Shown piece after piece: positions 41,224 through 49,955 of a stretch of 64,000 nt of DNA (position 1 is its first letter; each line of letters starts with the position of its first letter). Source of the DNA: DATAEG01 sp963703085 (GTDB lineage: Bacteria; Actinomycetota; Actinomycetes; Mycobacteriales; Jatrophihabitantaceae); NCBI GenBank assembly GCA_963703085.1, contig OY969789.1, positions 2,232,001-2,296,000 of the forward strand, in the 5' to 3' direction. The notes beneath the pieces are model-generated. The model had not been told where the DNA came from. It worked only from the letters and a program-made list of their open reading frames with translations, and made no database searches. A program made the translations under genes and the position numbers.

Positions 41224-41832
41224 CTACCGGCCGATGTTGCGGAGGGTGGAGTAGACGCCGATGACGGCGCCGGTGATCGGTAGCACCGCGATGATGGCCA
41301 ACAGCTCGACGATGTCCAGAAGCCTTGCCACATAAGGGGAATGTCGAGCGCGGTCGACCCGAGCGGAGAAGGCGAGGCACCCTACGGTGGCGAGTGCCAA
41401 CACCGCACCGGCAAGGAGTTGGACGGAGCGGCTCCCGTTCGCGCCGACGCGGACGCCCAGCAGTCCGAGGATGACGACGCCGGGAAGCATCATCGCGACG
41501 CGTTGCGCGGCGCCCGCGTAGGCCCGGGAACGCAGCAGCCACACGATCGCGGCGAGAGCGACCAGCCACCATCCCCACCGCGATTGGCTACGCAGGACGA
41601 CCAGCGCGCAGCCGGCGACGGCGGTGCCCAACGCGGCGAGCAGGCCGGCCAGGATCCGGTCGGCCACCTGGGTACGGTCCAGCACCTCCGCGTCCATGGT
41701 CGGCGCGTCGTCGGCACGGAACACGGCGGTGCCGGCCTGGGTGTCGTTGGGTACACCTGCGACCCACTGCCTGGCCGCACTGTGCGCCGGCATGCGGGCA
41801 GCCACAATGGGTACCGCGAAGCACTCGAACAT
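41224..41832 (-). CDS. EccD-like C-terminal membrane protein
   Basis: 202 residues, mostly hydrophobic, with about five helices. The order ILAGLLAALGTAVAGCALVV, then WWLVALAAIVWLLRSRAYAG, QRVAMMLPGVVILGLLGVRV and the ending ARLLDIVELLAIIAVLPITG with VIGVYSTLRNIG, resembles the C-terminal third of EccD, the 11-TM channel subunit of type VII secretion. The ubiquitin-like N-terminal domain and about half the helices are missing. It may be a truncated remnant or a small EccD-derived protein. No other core ESX genes adjoin it, though a mycosin gene lies 18 kb away. Confidence 0.5.
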   Translation of the reverse strand: MFECFAVPIVAARMPAHSAARQWVAGVPNDTQAGTAVFRADDAPTMDAEVLDRTQVADRILAGLLAALGTAVAGCALVVLRSQSRWGWWLVALAAIVWLLRSRAYAGAAQRVAMMLPGVVILGLLGVRVGANGSRSVQLLAGAVLALATVGCLAFSARVDRARHSPYVARLLDIVELLAIIAVLPITGAVIGVYSTLRNIGR

Positions 41833-41861
41833 CCCCGAAACCGCGGAGAGCGAAGGACACC

Positions 41862-43121
41862 ATGGCTGCCGGCGCCGTGATCGGCCGAGGTCTGCTGGCG
41901 ACCTCTCGTGGCTGGGTGCTCTTCCTGCGGGTGATCCCCGGGGCGGTGATCATCACGCTGTGGTCGGTATCGGTGGGGCTGATCGGCGTCGGGGTGGGCG
42001 TCCTACTGTTCCCGCTGCTGACCATCGTCGTTCACCAACTGGCGAACCTGGCCCGCGGCCTGTCCGCGAACTGGTGCGACCGGCCGATCGAACGTCCGTA
42101 TGAGCGCACGCCGCGATTCGGTCCGCATCCGGTCGGCTGGGCCAAGCGCACGGTCTGGCTGCTCGGGCAGCGCTCCACCTGGCGCGATGCGTTGTGGATG
42201 CTGCTGGATCCCATCGTCGGAGCGACCCTGGCGCTGCTACCGCTCGCGCTGTTGCTCGGCGGCATCTTCGGCCTGCTGTTCCCGTGGCTGTTCATATACA
42301 TCGGGCACGGCGCCACCTACTTCCCGTTCCTCTGGGGCGTCGACAGTGAGTCGACGGCGTTGTTGGCGGCGCCGATCGGAGCGATCTACCTCGTCGCCGG
42401 GATCCGGTGGGCGCCGAACCTGCTGCGGCTGCACGGCCAGTGGACCGCCTGGCTGCTCAAACCGTCGGAGAAGGCCAGGCTCACCCAGCGGGTCGAGCAG
42501 TTGTCGACCAGCCGGGCGGACGCCGTCGACACGCAGGCGCTGGAGATCCGGCGCATCGAGCGCGATCTGCACGACGGGGCGCAAGCCCGGTTGGTCGCGA
42601 TGGGAATGAGCCTCGGCGCCGCCGAGGCACTGCTGGACACCGACCCGACCGCGGCCAGGACGTTGCTGGTTGAGGCGCGCGCGTCGTCCGCCCAGGCGCT
42701 CGCCGAGTTGCGCGCCCTGGTCCGGGGCATCCACCCACCGGTGCTCTCCGACCGCGGGCTGGCCGATGCGGTCCGCTCGCTGGCACTGGAGAGCCCGCTG
42801 GAGGTGACCGTCGATGCGGTCGTCCCGCGCAGCGTCGACCCGGCGCTGGAGTCGGCCGTCTACTTCGGGATCTCCGAGCTGCTGACCAACGCCGCCAAGC
42901 ACGCCAAGGCGGTGCACGGCCGGGTGGTGATGACGTTGGGTGCCGGGGTGTTGCGCGCCGTCGTGATCGATGACGGCGTCGGAGGAGCCGATCCGCTGCG
43001 CGGCACGGGGCTGACCGGGCTGAAGCGCCGGCTCGCCGTCTTCGATGGCACGCTGTCGGTGAGCAGTCCGTCCGGGGGGCCGACCATCGCCACGCTGGAG
43101 GTGCCGTGCGAGTCGTCATAG
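41862..43121 (+). CDS. NarL-type sensor histidine kinase
   Basis: 419 residues with SD GAAGGA before the ATG. The N-terminal 200 residues hold a four-helix membrane sensor domain of the type common in actinobacterial kinases (FLRVIPGAVIITLWSVSVGL, and later helices near 120-180). The HisKA_3 phospho-site is IERDLHDGAQARLVAMGMSL, and the HATPase domain has ELLTNAAKHAKAVHG, VIDDGVGGAD and GTGLTGLKRRLAVF. The response regulator start lies inside its last codons (16-bp overlap), so the two form one operon. Confidence 0.93.
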   Translation: MAAGAVIGRGLLATSRGWVLFLRVIPGAVIITLWSVSVGLIGVGVGVLLFPLLTIVVHQLANLARGLSANWCDRPIERPYERTPRFGPHPVGWAKRTVWLLGQRSTWRDALWMLLDPIVGATLALLPLALLLGGIFGLLFPWLFIYIGHGATYFPFLWGVDSESTALLAAPIGAIYLVAGIRWAPNLLRLHGQWTAWLLKPSEKARLTQRVEQLSTSRADAVDTQALEIRRIERDLHDGAQARLVAMGMSLGAAEALLDTDPTAARTLLVEARASSAQALAELRALVRGIHPPVLSDRGLADAVRSLALESPLEVTVDAVVPRSVDPALESAVYFGISELLTNAAKHAKAVHGRVVMTLGAGVLRAVVIDDGVGGADPLRGTGLTGLKRRLAVFDGTLSVSSPSGGPTIATLEVPCESS

Positions 43122-43750
43122 GCGAGGACCAGGCGTTGCTGCGCGACGGGCTGGTCCGGCTGCTCGAAGCGCACGGCTTCGAGGTGCTGGCCGCCGCCGA
43201 AACCGGCCCGGACCTGCTCGCCGCGATGCTCGAACACCGCCCGGACGTGGCAGTGGTGGACGTCCGGCTGCCGCCGACGTTCTCCGACGAAGGGCTGCAG
43301 GCCGCACTCGCGGCGCGCAAGGAGATCCCGGGCCTGCCGGTGCTGGTGCTCTCCCAGCACGTCGATCAGCTCTACGCCCGGGAACTGCTCGCCGACCGGG
43401 CCGGCGGGATCGGGTACCTGCTCAAGGACAAGGTTTTCGACACCGACCAGTTCATCGATGCGGTCCGCCGGGTCGCCGGCGGCGGCACTGCGATGGACCC
43501 CGAGGTCATCTCGCGATTGCTGGCGCACAATTCGCGCCGCGAGCCGCTGGCCGAGTTGACGCCGCGGGAGCGCGAAGTCCTCGAGCTGATGGCCGGTGGG
43601 CGATCCAACGCGGCGATCGCCGAGCGACTGGTCGTCACCGAACGCTCGGTGGCCAAGCACACGTCCAACATCTTCAGCAAGCTCGGCCTGCACCAGAGCG
43701 ACGACGACAACCGTCGGGTGCTCGCCGTGCTTGCCTATCTGGACCGCTGA
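43106..43750 (+). CDS. NarL/LuxR-type response regulator
   Basis: 214 residues with a GTG start. The receiver has E7-D8, phospho-acceptor D52 (VAVVDVRLPP) and the lysine in YLLKDKVFD. The C-terminal LuxR-type HTH is LTPREREVLELMAGGRSN and ERLVVTERSVAKHTSNIF. It is the partner of the overlapping sensor kinase. Its targets are not evident; tRNA-Ser and the SRP RNA follow. Confidence 0.93.
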   Translation: MRVVIGEDQALLRDGLVRLLEAHGFEVLAAAETGPDLLAAMLEHRPDVAVVDVRLPPTFSDEGLQAALAARKEIPGLPVLVLSQHVDQLYARELLADRAGGIGYLLKDKVFDTDQFIDAVRRVAGGGTAMDPEVISRLLAHNSRREPLAELTPREREVLELMAGGRSNAAIAERLVVTERSVAKHTSNIFSKLGLHQSDDDNRRVLAVLAYLDR

Positions 43751-43791
43751 GCTGCCAGTCGTCCAAACGGGGCTGCAGCCTGCGACATCGG

Positions 43792-43876
43792 CGGAGGATA
43801 GGGGATTTGAACCCCTGAGGGGTTTCCCCCAACACGATTTCCAATCGTGCGCACTAGGCCACTATGCGAATCCTCC
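43792..43876 (-). tRNA. tRNA-Ser (anticodon GGA)
   Basis: 85 nt on the minus strand. The acceptor stem is GGAGGAT with ATCCTCC. The anticodon stem CACGA/TCGTG has loop TTGGAAA (anticodon GGA). A long variable arm (TTGGGGGAAACCCC) as in serine tRNAs follows, and the T arm is AGGGG TTCAAAT CCCCT. The 3' CCA is not encoded. Confidence 0.93.
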
Positions 43877-44024
43877 GCGGGAGAGGATACGTGGCCCGGG
43901 CCGGGCGCCCCAATCCGCTGCAGGTGAGCGCTCGCCCGGCGGTCACGGTTCGGCCTGTACCGAACAATCCTGGCGGGATCGTAGGCAGGTCTCAACCGGC
44001 GACGGACCACCTCGGAGCGTTCAG

Positions 44025-44324
44025 ATGATCACCTGCTGCATCCAGTACACACTCGATCCGCATCAGATCCAGGCATTCGAGGACTACGCCTCGCGGTGGC
44101 CGCCGATCATCGAGCGGTGCGGCGGTGATCTGGTCGGTTACTACCTGCCCAAGGAAGGCGCCAACAATTACGCCCTGGCGATGATCGACTTCCCTTCCCT
44201 GGCCGACTACGAGAGCTACCGGCAGAAGCTCGCGGCCGATCCGGATGCGCAGCAGAACGTCGCCGACTCGAAGCGGACGCGGTGCATCCTGGTTGAGTCG
44301 CGATCGTTCCTGCGCAAGGTGTGA
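44025..44324 (+). CDS. NIPSNAP family protein
   Basis: 99 residues from ATG 44025 with GGAG upstream. A ferredoxin-like dimeric alpha-beta-barrel: CCIQYTLDPHQIQAFEDYAS, then PIIERCGGDLVGYYLPKEGA and IDFPSLADYESYRQKLAADP. NIPSNAP proteins of bacteria are small, of unknown biochemical role. The long open frame upstream through tRNA-Ser is rejected. It is monocistronic. Confidence 0.85.
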   Translation: MITCCIQYTLDPHQIQAFEDYASRWPPIIERCGGDLVGYYLPKEGANNYALAMIDFPSLADYESYRQKLAADPDAQQNVADSKRTRCILVESRSFLRKV

Positions 44325-44404
44325 GCGGTCCTCGTCGGCGAAGCGCGGCCGGGCGGGCGCACCTGCGGGTTGGCGGCCGGATGTGGATCGCCGTTAGAGT
44401 GGCG

Positions 44405-44495
44405 ACGACCCCTCGCGTGGTGTGCACCCTGTGAACCTCCCCAGGGCCGGAAGGCAGCAAGGATAAGCAGGCTCTGCCAGGTGCGCGAGGGGTCG
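44405..44495 (+). ncRNA. ffs: bacterial small SRP RNA (4.5S)
   Basis: The universal SRP core is present: a GTGAACC-type loop, CCCCAGGGCCGGAAGGCAGC and AAGGATAAGCAGGC. It is enclosed by a terminal helix in which CGACCCCTCGCG (44405-44416) pairs with CGCGAGGGGTCG (44483-44494). Position between tRNA-Ser and dnaX is usual in actinobacteria. The RNA binds Ffh for membrane targeting. Confidence 0.93.
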
Positions 44496-44512
44496 CTATG
44501 TCCCCGAAACGA

Positions 44513-45772
44513 TCACTGTGACTGACTTCCTGCCGAGCTGATGTCGGGCTCGGGGAAGGTGACGTCGCGGACCTGGGGTGAGAGCAGCGCGGCAGAGCAA
44601 CACAGCACGGTGAGCACGCCGGCGCCGATCAGCGTCTCGCGGATCCCGATCGCGTCGGCCACCGGGCCGACCGTCGCCAGCCCGATGGGTCCGAGGGCGA
44701 ACGAGCCGAGTGCGTCGTAGGAGCTGACTCGGGACAGCGACTCCTGCGGAACCAACGTCTGCAGTCCGGTGTCCCACAGCACGCCGAAGATGTCCGAGCA
44801 GATGCCGACGGCGAACCCGGCGACAGTCATCACCCAGAGCGGCGCCGGTCCGGCCATTAGCAGCGGCAGTGTCGCGAACGCGAAGGTCGACAGCGTCGCA
44901 ATCCGCATCGGATGGGTCGGCCGGATCCGCAGCGCCAGGACCGAGCCGACCAGCAGTCCGACGGACACCGACGCGATGATGGCCGACCAGGCCGGCGCAC
45001 CGCCCAGATGCTTCTTCGCGACAATCGGTCCCAGGACGCCCAGGCAGCCGGCGAAGCAGGCGTTGATGATCGAGAACTGCACGACGATCACCCACACCCA
45101 TTGCCGGGAGGCGAACTCTCGCCAACCGTGACGCAGGTCCGCGAGCATGCTCGACGGCTCGGCGCGGGCGGTGTGGTCGGTTCGAATGCCCGACAGCAAT
45201 GCGGCAGAGACGAAGAACGAGAGGGCATCGACAAGCAACGCCCAGCCTGGGCCGACGGTTGCCACCAGAGCCCCGGCAATGGCTGCGCCGACGATCGTCG
45301 AAGAATTGATGGAGAGGCGGAGCACCGCGTTGGCCGACTGCAGCAGGCCGACCGGGACGACCTGTGGGACAAGTCCCGTCGATGCCGGGAAGAAGAACGC
45401 TGTCGCCGCCCCGTTGACCGCCTCCAGCGCCACCACCGTCCCCACGTGCGCCGATCCGGTCAGGAACAGCACGGCCACGGCTACCTGGACACCTCCCGCG
45501 ACCAGGTCCGCAGCCACCATCACCTTGTAGCGCGGCAGCCGGTCGGCCACCACGCCGGCGACCATGAGGAAAACCACCTCGGCAACAGCGCGGCCGAACA
45601 ACACCAGGCCGAGCGTTGCCGCGGTGGCACCGTGTAGTGCGAGCACTGCGAAGGCCAGGGCGATCGGCGCCATTGCGTTACCGAGCACCGAAACCGTACG
45701 GGCGGCGAAGAGGAAGCGGAACGACCGGTTGCCCAGGGCACTCAAGGATCCGGGCACGTGCTGCACGGTCAC
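44513..45772 (-). CDS. MFS transporter (EntS-like, MFS_3)
   Basis: About 419 residues from GTG 45772, with 12 membrane segments. NRSFRFLFAARTVSVLGNAM at the N-terminus and FFFPASTGLVPQVVPVGLLQ with SANAVLRLSINSSTIVGAAI are hallmarks of the MFS_3 exporter branch (enterobactin exporter EntS, macrolide efflux MefA). The MFS loop motif is VADRLPRYKVM. It is likely an efflux pump. It is divergent from dnaX and convergent with the SRP RNA. Confidence 0.88.
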   Translation of the reverse strand: MTVQHVPGSLSALGNRSFRFLFAARTVSVLGNAMAPIALAFAVLALHGATAATLGLVLFGRAVAEVVFLMVAGVVADRLPRYKVMVAADLVAGGVQVAVAVLFLTGSAHVGTVVALEAVNGAATAFFFPASTGLVPQVVPVGLLQSANAVLRLSINSSTIVGAAIAGALVATVGPGWALLVDALSFFVSAALLSGIRTDHTARAEPSSMLADLRHGWREFASRQWVWVIVVQFSIINACFAGCLGVLGPIVAKKHLGGAPAWSAIIASVSVGLLVGSVLALRIRPTHPMRIATLSTFAFATLPLLMAGPAPLWVMTVAGFAVGICSDIFGVLWDTGLQTLVPQESLSRVSSYDALGSFALGPIGLATVGPVADAIGIRETLIGAGVLTVLCCSAALLSPQVRDVTFPEPDISSAGSQSQ

Positions 45773-45863
45773 ACAGCTGGGCTGCGATGTCAGCCCATTA
45801 TCGCCGTCGCCGTCATCCACCGACGGTCGTGACCGGTCGGCACGGGGCACTAGTCTCGGAGCC

Positions 45864-47832
45864 GTGAGTGCGCCGCAATCGGAATCTCCCCAGGGCAGCA
45901 ATCTCGCGCTCTACCGCAAATACCGCTCGTCGACCTTCGCCGAAGTGGTCGGTCAGGAGCACGTGACCGGCCCGCTCAGCGCCGCACTGACGGCCAACCG
46001 GATCAATCACGCCTACCTGTTCTCCGGTCCGCGTGGCTGCGGCAAGACCTCCAGTGCCCGGATCCTGGCTAGGTCCCTGAACTGCGCGAAGGGCCCGACC
46101 GCCACCCCGTGCGGGGAGTGCGACTCGTGCCGCGAGCTCGCCCCGAACGGTCCGGGGTCGATCGACGTCATCGAGATCGACGCGGCCAGCCATGGCGGAG
46201 TCGACGACGCCCGAGAACTGCGCGAGCGGGCCTTCTACGCCCCGGCCCGAGATCGCTTCAAGGTCTACATCATCGACGAGGCGCACATGGTCAGCACGCA
46301 GGGCTTCAATGCCCTGCTGAAGCTGGTCGAGGAACCGCCGGACTTCCTCGTCTTCGTCTTCGCCACCACCGAGCCGGACAAGGTGCTGCAGACCATCCGC
46401 TCGCGTACCCACCACTACCCGTTTCGGCTGCTGCCGCCGAGCGCGATGCGCAAGCATCTCGAGCACATCTGCGAGTTGGAGGGCGTCGCCGTCGAGCGGG
46501 CGGTCTTCCCGCTGGTGGTGCGCGCAGGTGGCGGCAGTGCCCGCGACGCGTTGTCGATCCTCGACCAACTCATCGCCGGCGCCGGACCGGACGGGGTCGG
46601 TTACGCCAATGCCGTCGCCCTCCTGGGCGTCACGGATGCCGGCCTGCTCGACGACATGGTTGACGCGCTCGCCGCCGGCGATGCGGCGGCCGTGTACGGG
46701 ACCGTCGACCGGATCGTCGAGGCCGGCCACGACCCGCGCCGCTTCGGTGCGGATCTTCTGGAGCGCTTCCGCGACCTGCTGATCCTCGACGCCGTCCCCG
46801 ACGCGGCGACCAACGGCCTGCTCGACCTGCCGGCCGACGCGCTGAGCCGGATGGCCGACCAGAGCGCGCGGATCGGCCGCGCTTCGGCGGTGCGCTACGC
46901 CGAGATCGTGCACGCCGCCCTGACCGAGATGCGCGGTACGACTGCGCCGCGGCTGGTCCTGGAACTGGTCTGTGCGCGAATGCTGCTACCCGATGCAGCC
47001 ACCGATTCTGCCGCCCTGCTGCAACGCCTCGAGCGTCTCGAGCGCCGCCATGAGCTCAGCGGCGGTGGTGCGCCCGAACCGCAGCGGGCAGCAGCAGCGA
47101 CTCTCCCGGACCCGCCAGCAGCGCAGCCGGAGGCCACGCCGTCGGCCACCGTCGCCGAAGCCCGGGGCTCCGTCGCCGGACCGGCGGCCATCCCGGCGAG
47201 CAGCAGCGCCGCACCTGACCAGCCGCCGGTCACCGCGGGTGGCACTGAGTCGCGCAGCCGAGCCCACCTCCGTCCCGGAGCAACCCGCTGGGCAGACCGC
47301 ACCGCCGCCATCGCAGCGGGCTGTCGATCAACCCGCCGCGGCAACGCCGGCCAGCAGCAACGCCGGCACCCTGGACTCCGCGGACCTGCGCCGGCTATGG
47401 CCGGAGGTGCTCGAGCTGGTGAAGCAGAACAGCCGGCGGGCCCGGGCACTGCTGGACAGTGCCCAGGTGTCGGCGGTGGATGGCTCGCAGGTGACGTTGT
47501 CGATCTCGTCGCAACCGCTGGCCCGGTTGCTGTCCGAGGAGAGCAACGCAGCAGCCGTCGCCACGGCATTGACCACCTTGGTGGGCGGCACCTGGCGAAT
47601 CTCCGTCGTCGCCGACGGTGGCCCACCACCGGCCGCCGCGGACAGTGGACTCCAGTCCGGACCGCCATCCCCGCCCCGCGCACCCGCGCCGCCTCCTGCG
47701 CCGGCGGAGGTCGAACCGGACCCGCGCGAGGACAGCTCCGACGACGCCGGCGGGCATAACCCGGAGGCCGATGCGCTGGCCCTGCTCAGCGACACCCTCG
47801 GAGCGAAGCCGGTCGAGCCCGACCGCAGCTGA
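45864..47832 (+). CDS. dnaX: DNA polymerase III subunits gamma/tau, frame break in the linker
   Basis: The GTG at 45864 starts LALYRKYRSSTFAEVVGQEH. Clamp-loader motifs follow: Walker A SGPRGCGKTSSAR, four zinc cysteines in LNCAKGPTATPCGECDSC, Walker B YIIDEAHMVS, and the arginine-finger region SARDALSILDQL. The frame continues to about residue 460 in the Pro/Ala-rich linker. At about 47235-47250 the conserved sequence moves to the +1 frame, which carries the tau C-terminal part (LRRLWPEVLELVKQNSRRAR, ALLDSAQVSAVDGSQVTLSI) and ends at 47832. Without the shift the first frame ends at 47759 with an unrelated basic tail. It is either one inserted base (possibly a sequencing error) or an expression-related frameshift; no slippery run is seen. 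Confidence 0.85.
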
Positions 47833-47901
47833 TCGGTTGCCGGCGGGCCCGGCCAGGCGGGATCCGTCGGATCGGCGAACCGGTACAGCGGAGCCGACGG
47901 C

Positions 47902-48141
47902 TCAGCGGTTGGTCAGGGCTTGGTGCAGCAACTGCAGGCCGGCCATGCCCATCACACCGCAGAACGCCAGGACAACGACGATGACGATCGGCCCGATCCA
48001 GCGGTCGTAGCGGGACCGTCGGCGCGTCGTACGCAACGGAGTCGCGCCAAGTGGTCGCGGTGCGGCAGGCAGGGGCGCCGCCGGACGCCGCAGGGAGGTC
48101 GGAAAGCGGCGCGGAGGATGGATCCTGAGGCCGATGGTCAT
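47902..48141 (-). CDS. small single-helix membrane protein, hypothetical
   Basis: 79 residues: a proline/arginine-rich N-terminal 45 residues, then one membrane segment WIGPIVIVVVLAFCGVMGMA and a short tail. The basic-in topology is sensible. No family is recognised and no clear SD is seen. It lies in the 507-bp gap between dnaX and the DHA2 transporter; the remainder of that gap (47833-47901, 48142-48339) shows nothing. Confidence 0.35.
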   Translation of the reverse strand: MTIGLRIHPPRRFPTSLRRPAAPLPAAPRPLGATPLRTTRRRSRYDRWIGPIVIVVVLAFCGVMGMAGLQLLHQALTNR

Positions 48142-48339
48142 GGCAGTGCCCGCTTACCTGTGGGAACGCGTGACCGGGACACGGCCCACCTCCACCACTG
48201 TGCCGATGCGCAAGCCGCCCGGTGCGTGCACACCATGCCGAACCGATCCGGTCCGGTAAGTGATCTTGATTCCGGCTGAACCGTTCCGCAAGGGTTCGCG
48301 CCGAGTGTTGGCCCAACTGCAATCCAGTTCGCAGTCTGC

Positions 48340-49803
48340 TCACAGCGCTTTGCGACGTCTGATCTCACGCAGTGCCACCGCGAGCGCCGCGAGCGAGAAG
48401 CCCAGGCAGACCAACAACGCAGTGGCGAATGCGTTCGTGTAGTGCCGGGCATGGCCGACGCCCGAGGACGGCGCGCCGCGCACAGCTGCATAGAACACCG
48501 CGCTGGTCAGCGCAGTGCCCAGCGCCGAACCGATCCGTTGCGACGTCTGCAGCATGCCGCCGGCCGTCGATCCGCCGCTGACGTCGACCTCCGCCAGTGA
48601 CAGGGCCTGGTTCGGCGTGATCACACTGCCACCACCCACCCCGGCCAGCAGGAGCGGGCCGAGCAGGGCCAGCGCCAGCCAGCCGCCCGGGTCGCCGCGC
48701 CCGGCCAGGTGCAGGGTCACCCCGATCGCCAGGATGCCGGTGGTGAACAGCAGCAACGACGCGATCAGCAGCCGACGACCGAGCCGACCGACCAGCCGGC
48801 CGGCGAACGGAGCGGAGACCGCGGCACCGAGCGCGTACGCGCCGGCCGTCAACCCGGAACGCTCCGGACTGAAACCGAGCCCGTCCTGCAGGAACAGTGA
48901 CAGGACCAGGGGCAAGCCGGAATAGGCGCAGAAGTAGAAGATGGCCAGCGTTAGGCCGTCGGCGTAGGAGTGGATGCGGAACAACGAGATGTCGATGAGT
49001 GGGTAGCCACGGCGGCGACCGGGACCGCGCTCCCACGCCACGAAGCCGGCCAGCAGGCCGGCCGCCGGGATCAGCCCGAAGGCGAGCCTCGGATCGTGCT
49101 GCGAGTCGTACTGCACCACCGGGAAGAGGATCGCGAACAAGCCGAGGGTGAGCAGCCCGACGCCGGGCAGGTCGAGCGGCCGGGGCCTGCGGACATGTGC
49201 GGTCGCGGGTAGCCAGCGCCGGCAGAGCAGGAAGGCGCTGAGCCCGACCGGCACGTTGATCAGGAAGGTCAGCCGCCAACCCCACTCGGTGCCGCCGAGG
49301 CCGATGATCAGCCCGCCCAATACCGGACCGGTAGCCGTCGACACCCCGACTGCGCTGCCCAAGGCTCCGAATGCGACGCCCCGCTCGCGAATGGGGAACA
49401 GCTGCTGGATCAGCCCGGACACCTGTGGGTTGATGAGGCCGCCGAACATTCCCTGGGCGAGGCGGGCACCGAGCAGCACAGCGGGGTTGGGCGCAAGACC
49501 GACGGCGGCGCTGCTCAGTACGAAGCCGGCGATACCGATCAACAACATCGTGCGACGGCCCCGGTCGTCGCCGAGCCGGCCGCCGATGATCGGCACCATT
49601 CCGAAGGCCAGCACGTAGCCGGAGACGATCCACTGCAGCTGCGCCACGCCCGCGCCGGTCGAGCGGCCGATCGAGGGCAGGGCGACATTGACGGTGCTGA
49701 CGTCGAGCAGCGTCATGGACAGCGCGGTGATGCACACCGCCAACGCCCGCCACCGGTTCGGGTCCAGCGGCGGCTGGTCGGCGGGCCGAGTCACTTGCCT
49801 CAT
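48340..49803 (-). CDS. DHA2-type MFS drug exporter
   Basis: 487 residues from ATG 49803, with 14 predicted membrane segments. It has the TM1 motif LSMTLLDVSTVNVALPSIGR, the loop-2 motif GGRLGDDRGRRTMLLIGI and the antiporter motif C ALGSAVGVSTATGPVLGGLI. This is the EmrB/QacA family of proton-driven multidrug exporters. It is divergent from a DrrAB-like ABC exporter; the 152-bp region between them has a palindrome that may be a shared operator. Confidence 0.92.
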   Translation of the reverse strand: MRQVTRPADQPPLDPNRWRALAVCITALSMTLLDVSTVNVALPSIGRSTGAGVAQLQWIVSGYVLAFGMVPIIGGRLGDDRGRRTMLLIGIAGFVLSSAAVGLAPNPAVLLGARLAQGMFGGLINPQVSGLIQQLFPIRERGVAFGALGSAVGVSTATGPVLGGLIIGLGGTEWGWRLTFLINVPVGLSAFLLCRRWLPATAHVRRPRPLDLPGVGLLTLGLFAILFPVVQYDSQHDPRLAFGLIPAAGLLAGFVAWERGPGRRRGYPLIDISLFRIHSYADGLTLAIFYFCAYSGLPLVLSLFLQDGLGFSPERSGLTAGAYALGAAVSAPFAGRLVGRLGRRLLIASLLLFTTGILAIGVTLHLAGRGDPGGWLALALLGPLLLAGVGGGSVITPNQALSLAEVDVSGGSTAGGMLQTSQRIGSALGTALTSAVFYAAVRGAPSSGVGHARHYTNAFATALLVCLGFSLAALAVALREIRRRKAL

Positions 49804-49865
49804 CCTGCTCGGCCCCGAGCGGGTTCGCGGTGCGCCGTTGCTCACAGCACGGCGCCTCAGCACGT

Positions 49866-49886
49866 CGCTGTCAGCGCGTGACAGCG
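49866..49886. promoter_or_regulatory. palindrome between two exporter operons
   Basis: Arms CGCTGTCA and TGACAGCG separated by GCGCG form a perfect 8-5-8 inverted repeat, midway between the divergent starts at 49803 and 49956. TetR- or MarR-type sites have this form. No such repressor gene is adjacent; the AfsR-like regulator downstream normally binds direct repeats. Confidence 0.5.
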
Positions 49887-49955
49887 GCGTGTGCGTGATC
49901 TGTGCGCGGTCGGGATCAGGCTGAGCCGAGCAAGCAACGAAGAAGGGAAACAGAC

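Noticed and set aside
43596..44024. Upstream extension of the NIPSNAP gene
   Set aside because: It crosses the response regulator end and tRNA-Ser; ATG 44025 has an SD and gives the normal family length.
45864..47759. dnaX product ending at 47759 as a true gamma-type protein
   Set aside because: The last ~170 codons in that frame are basic and unlike any DnaX, while the +1 frame holds the conserved tau end; not accepted as the main product.
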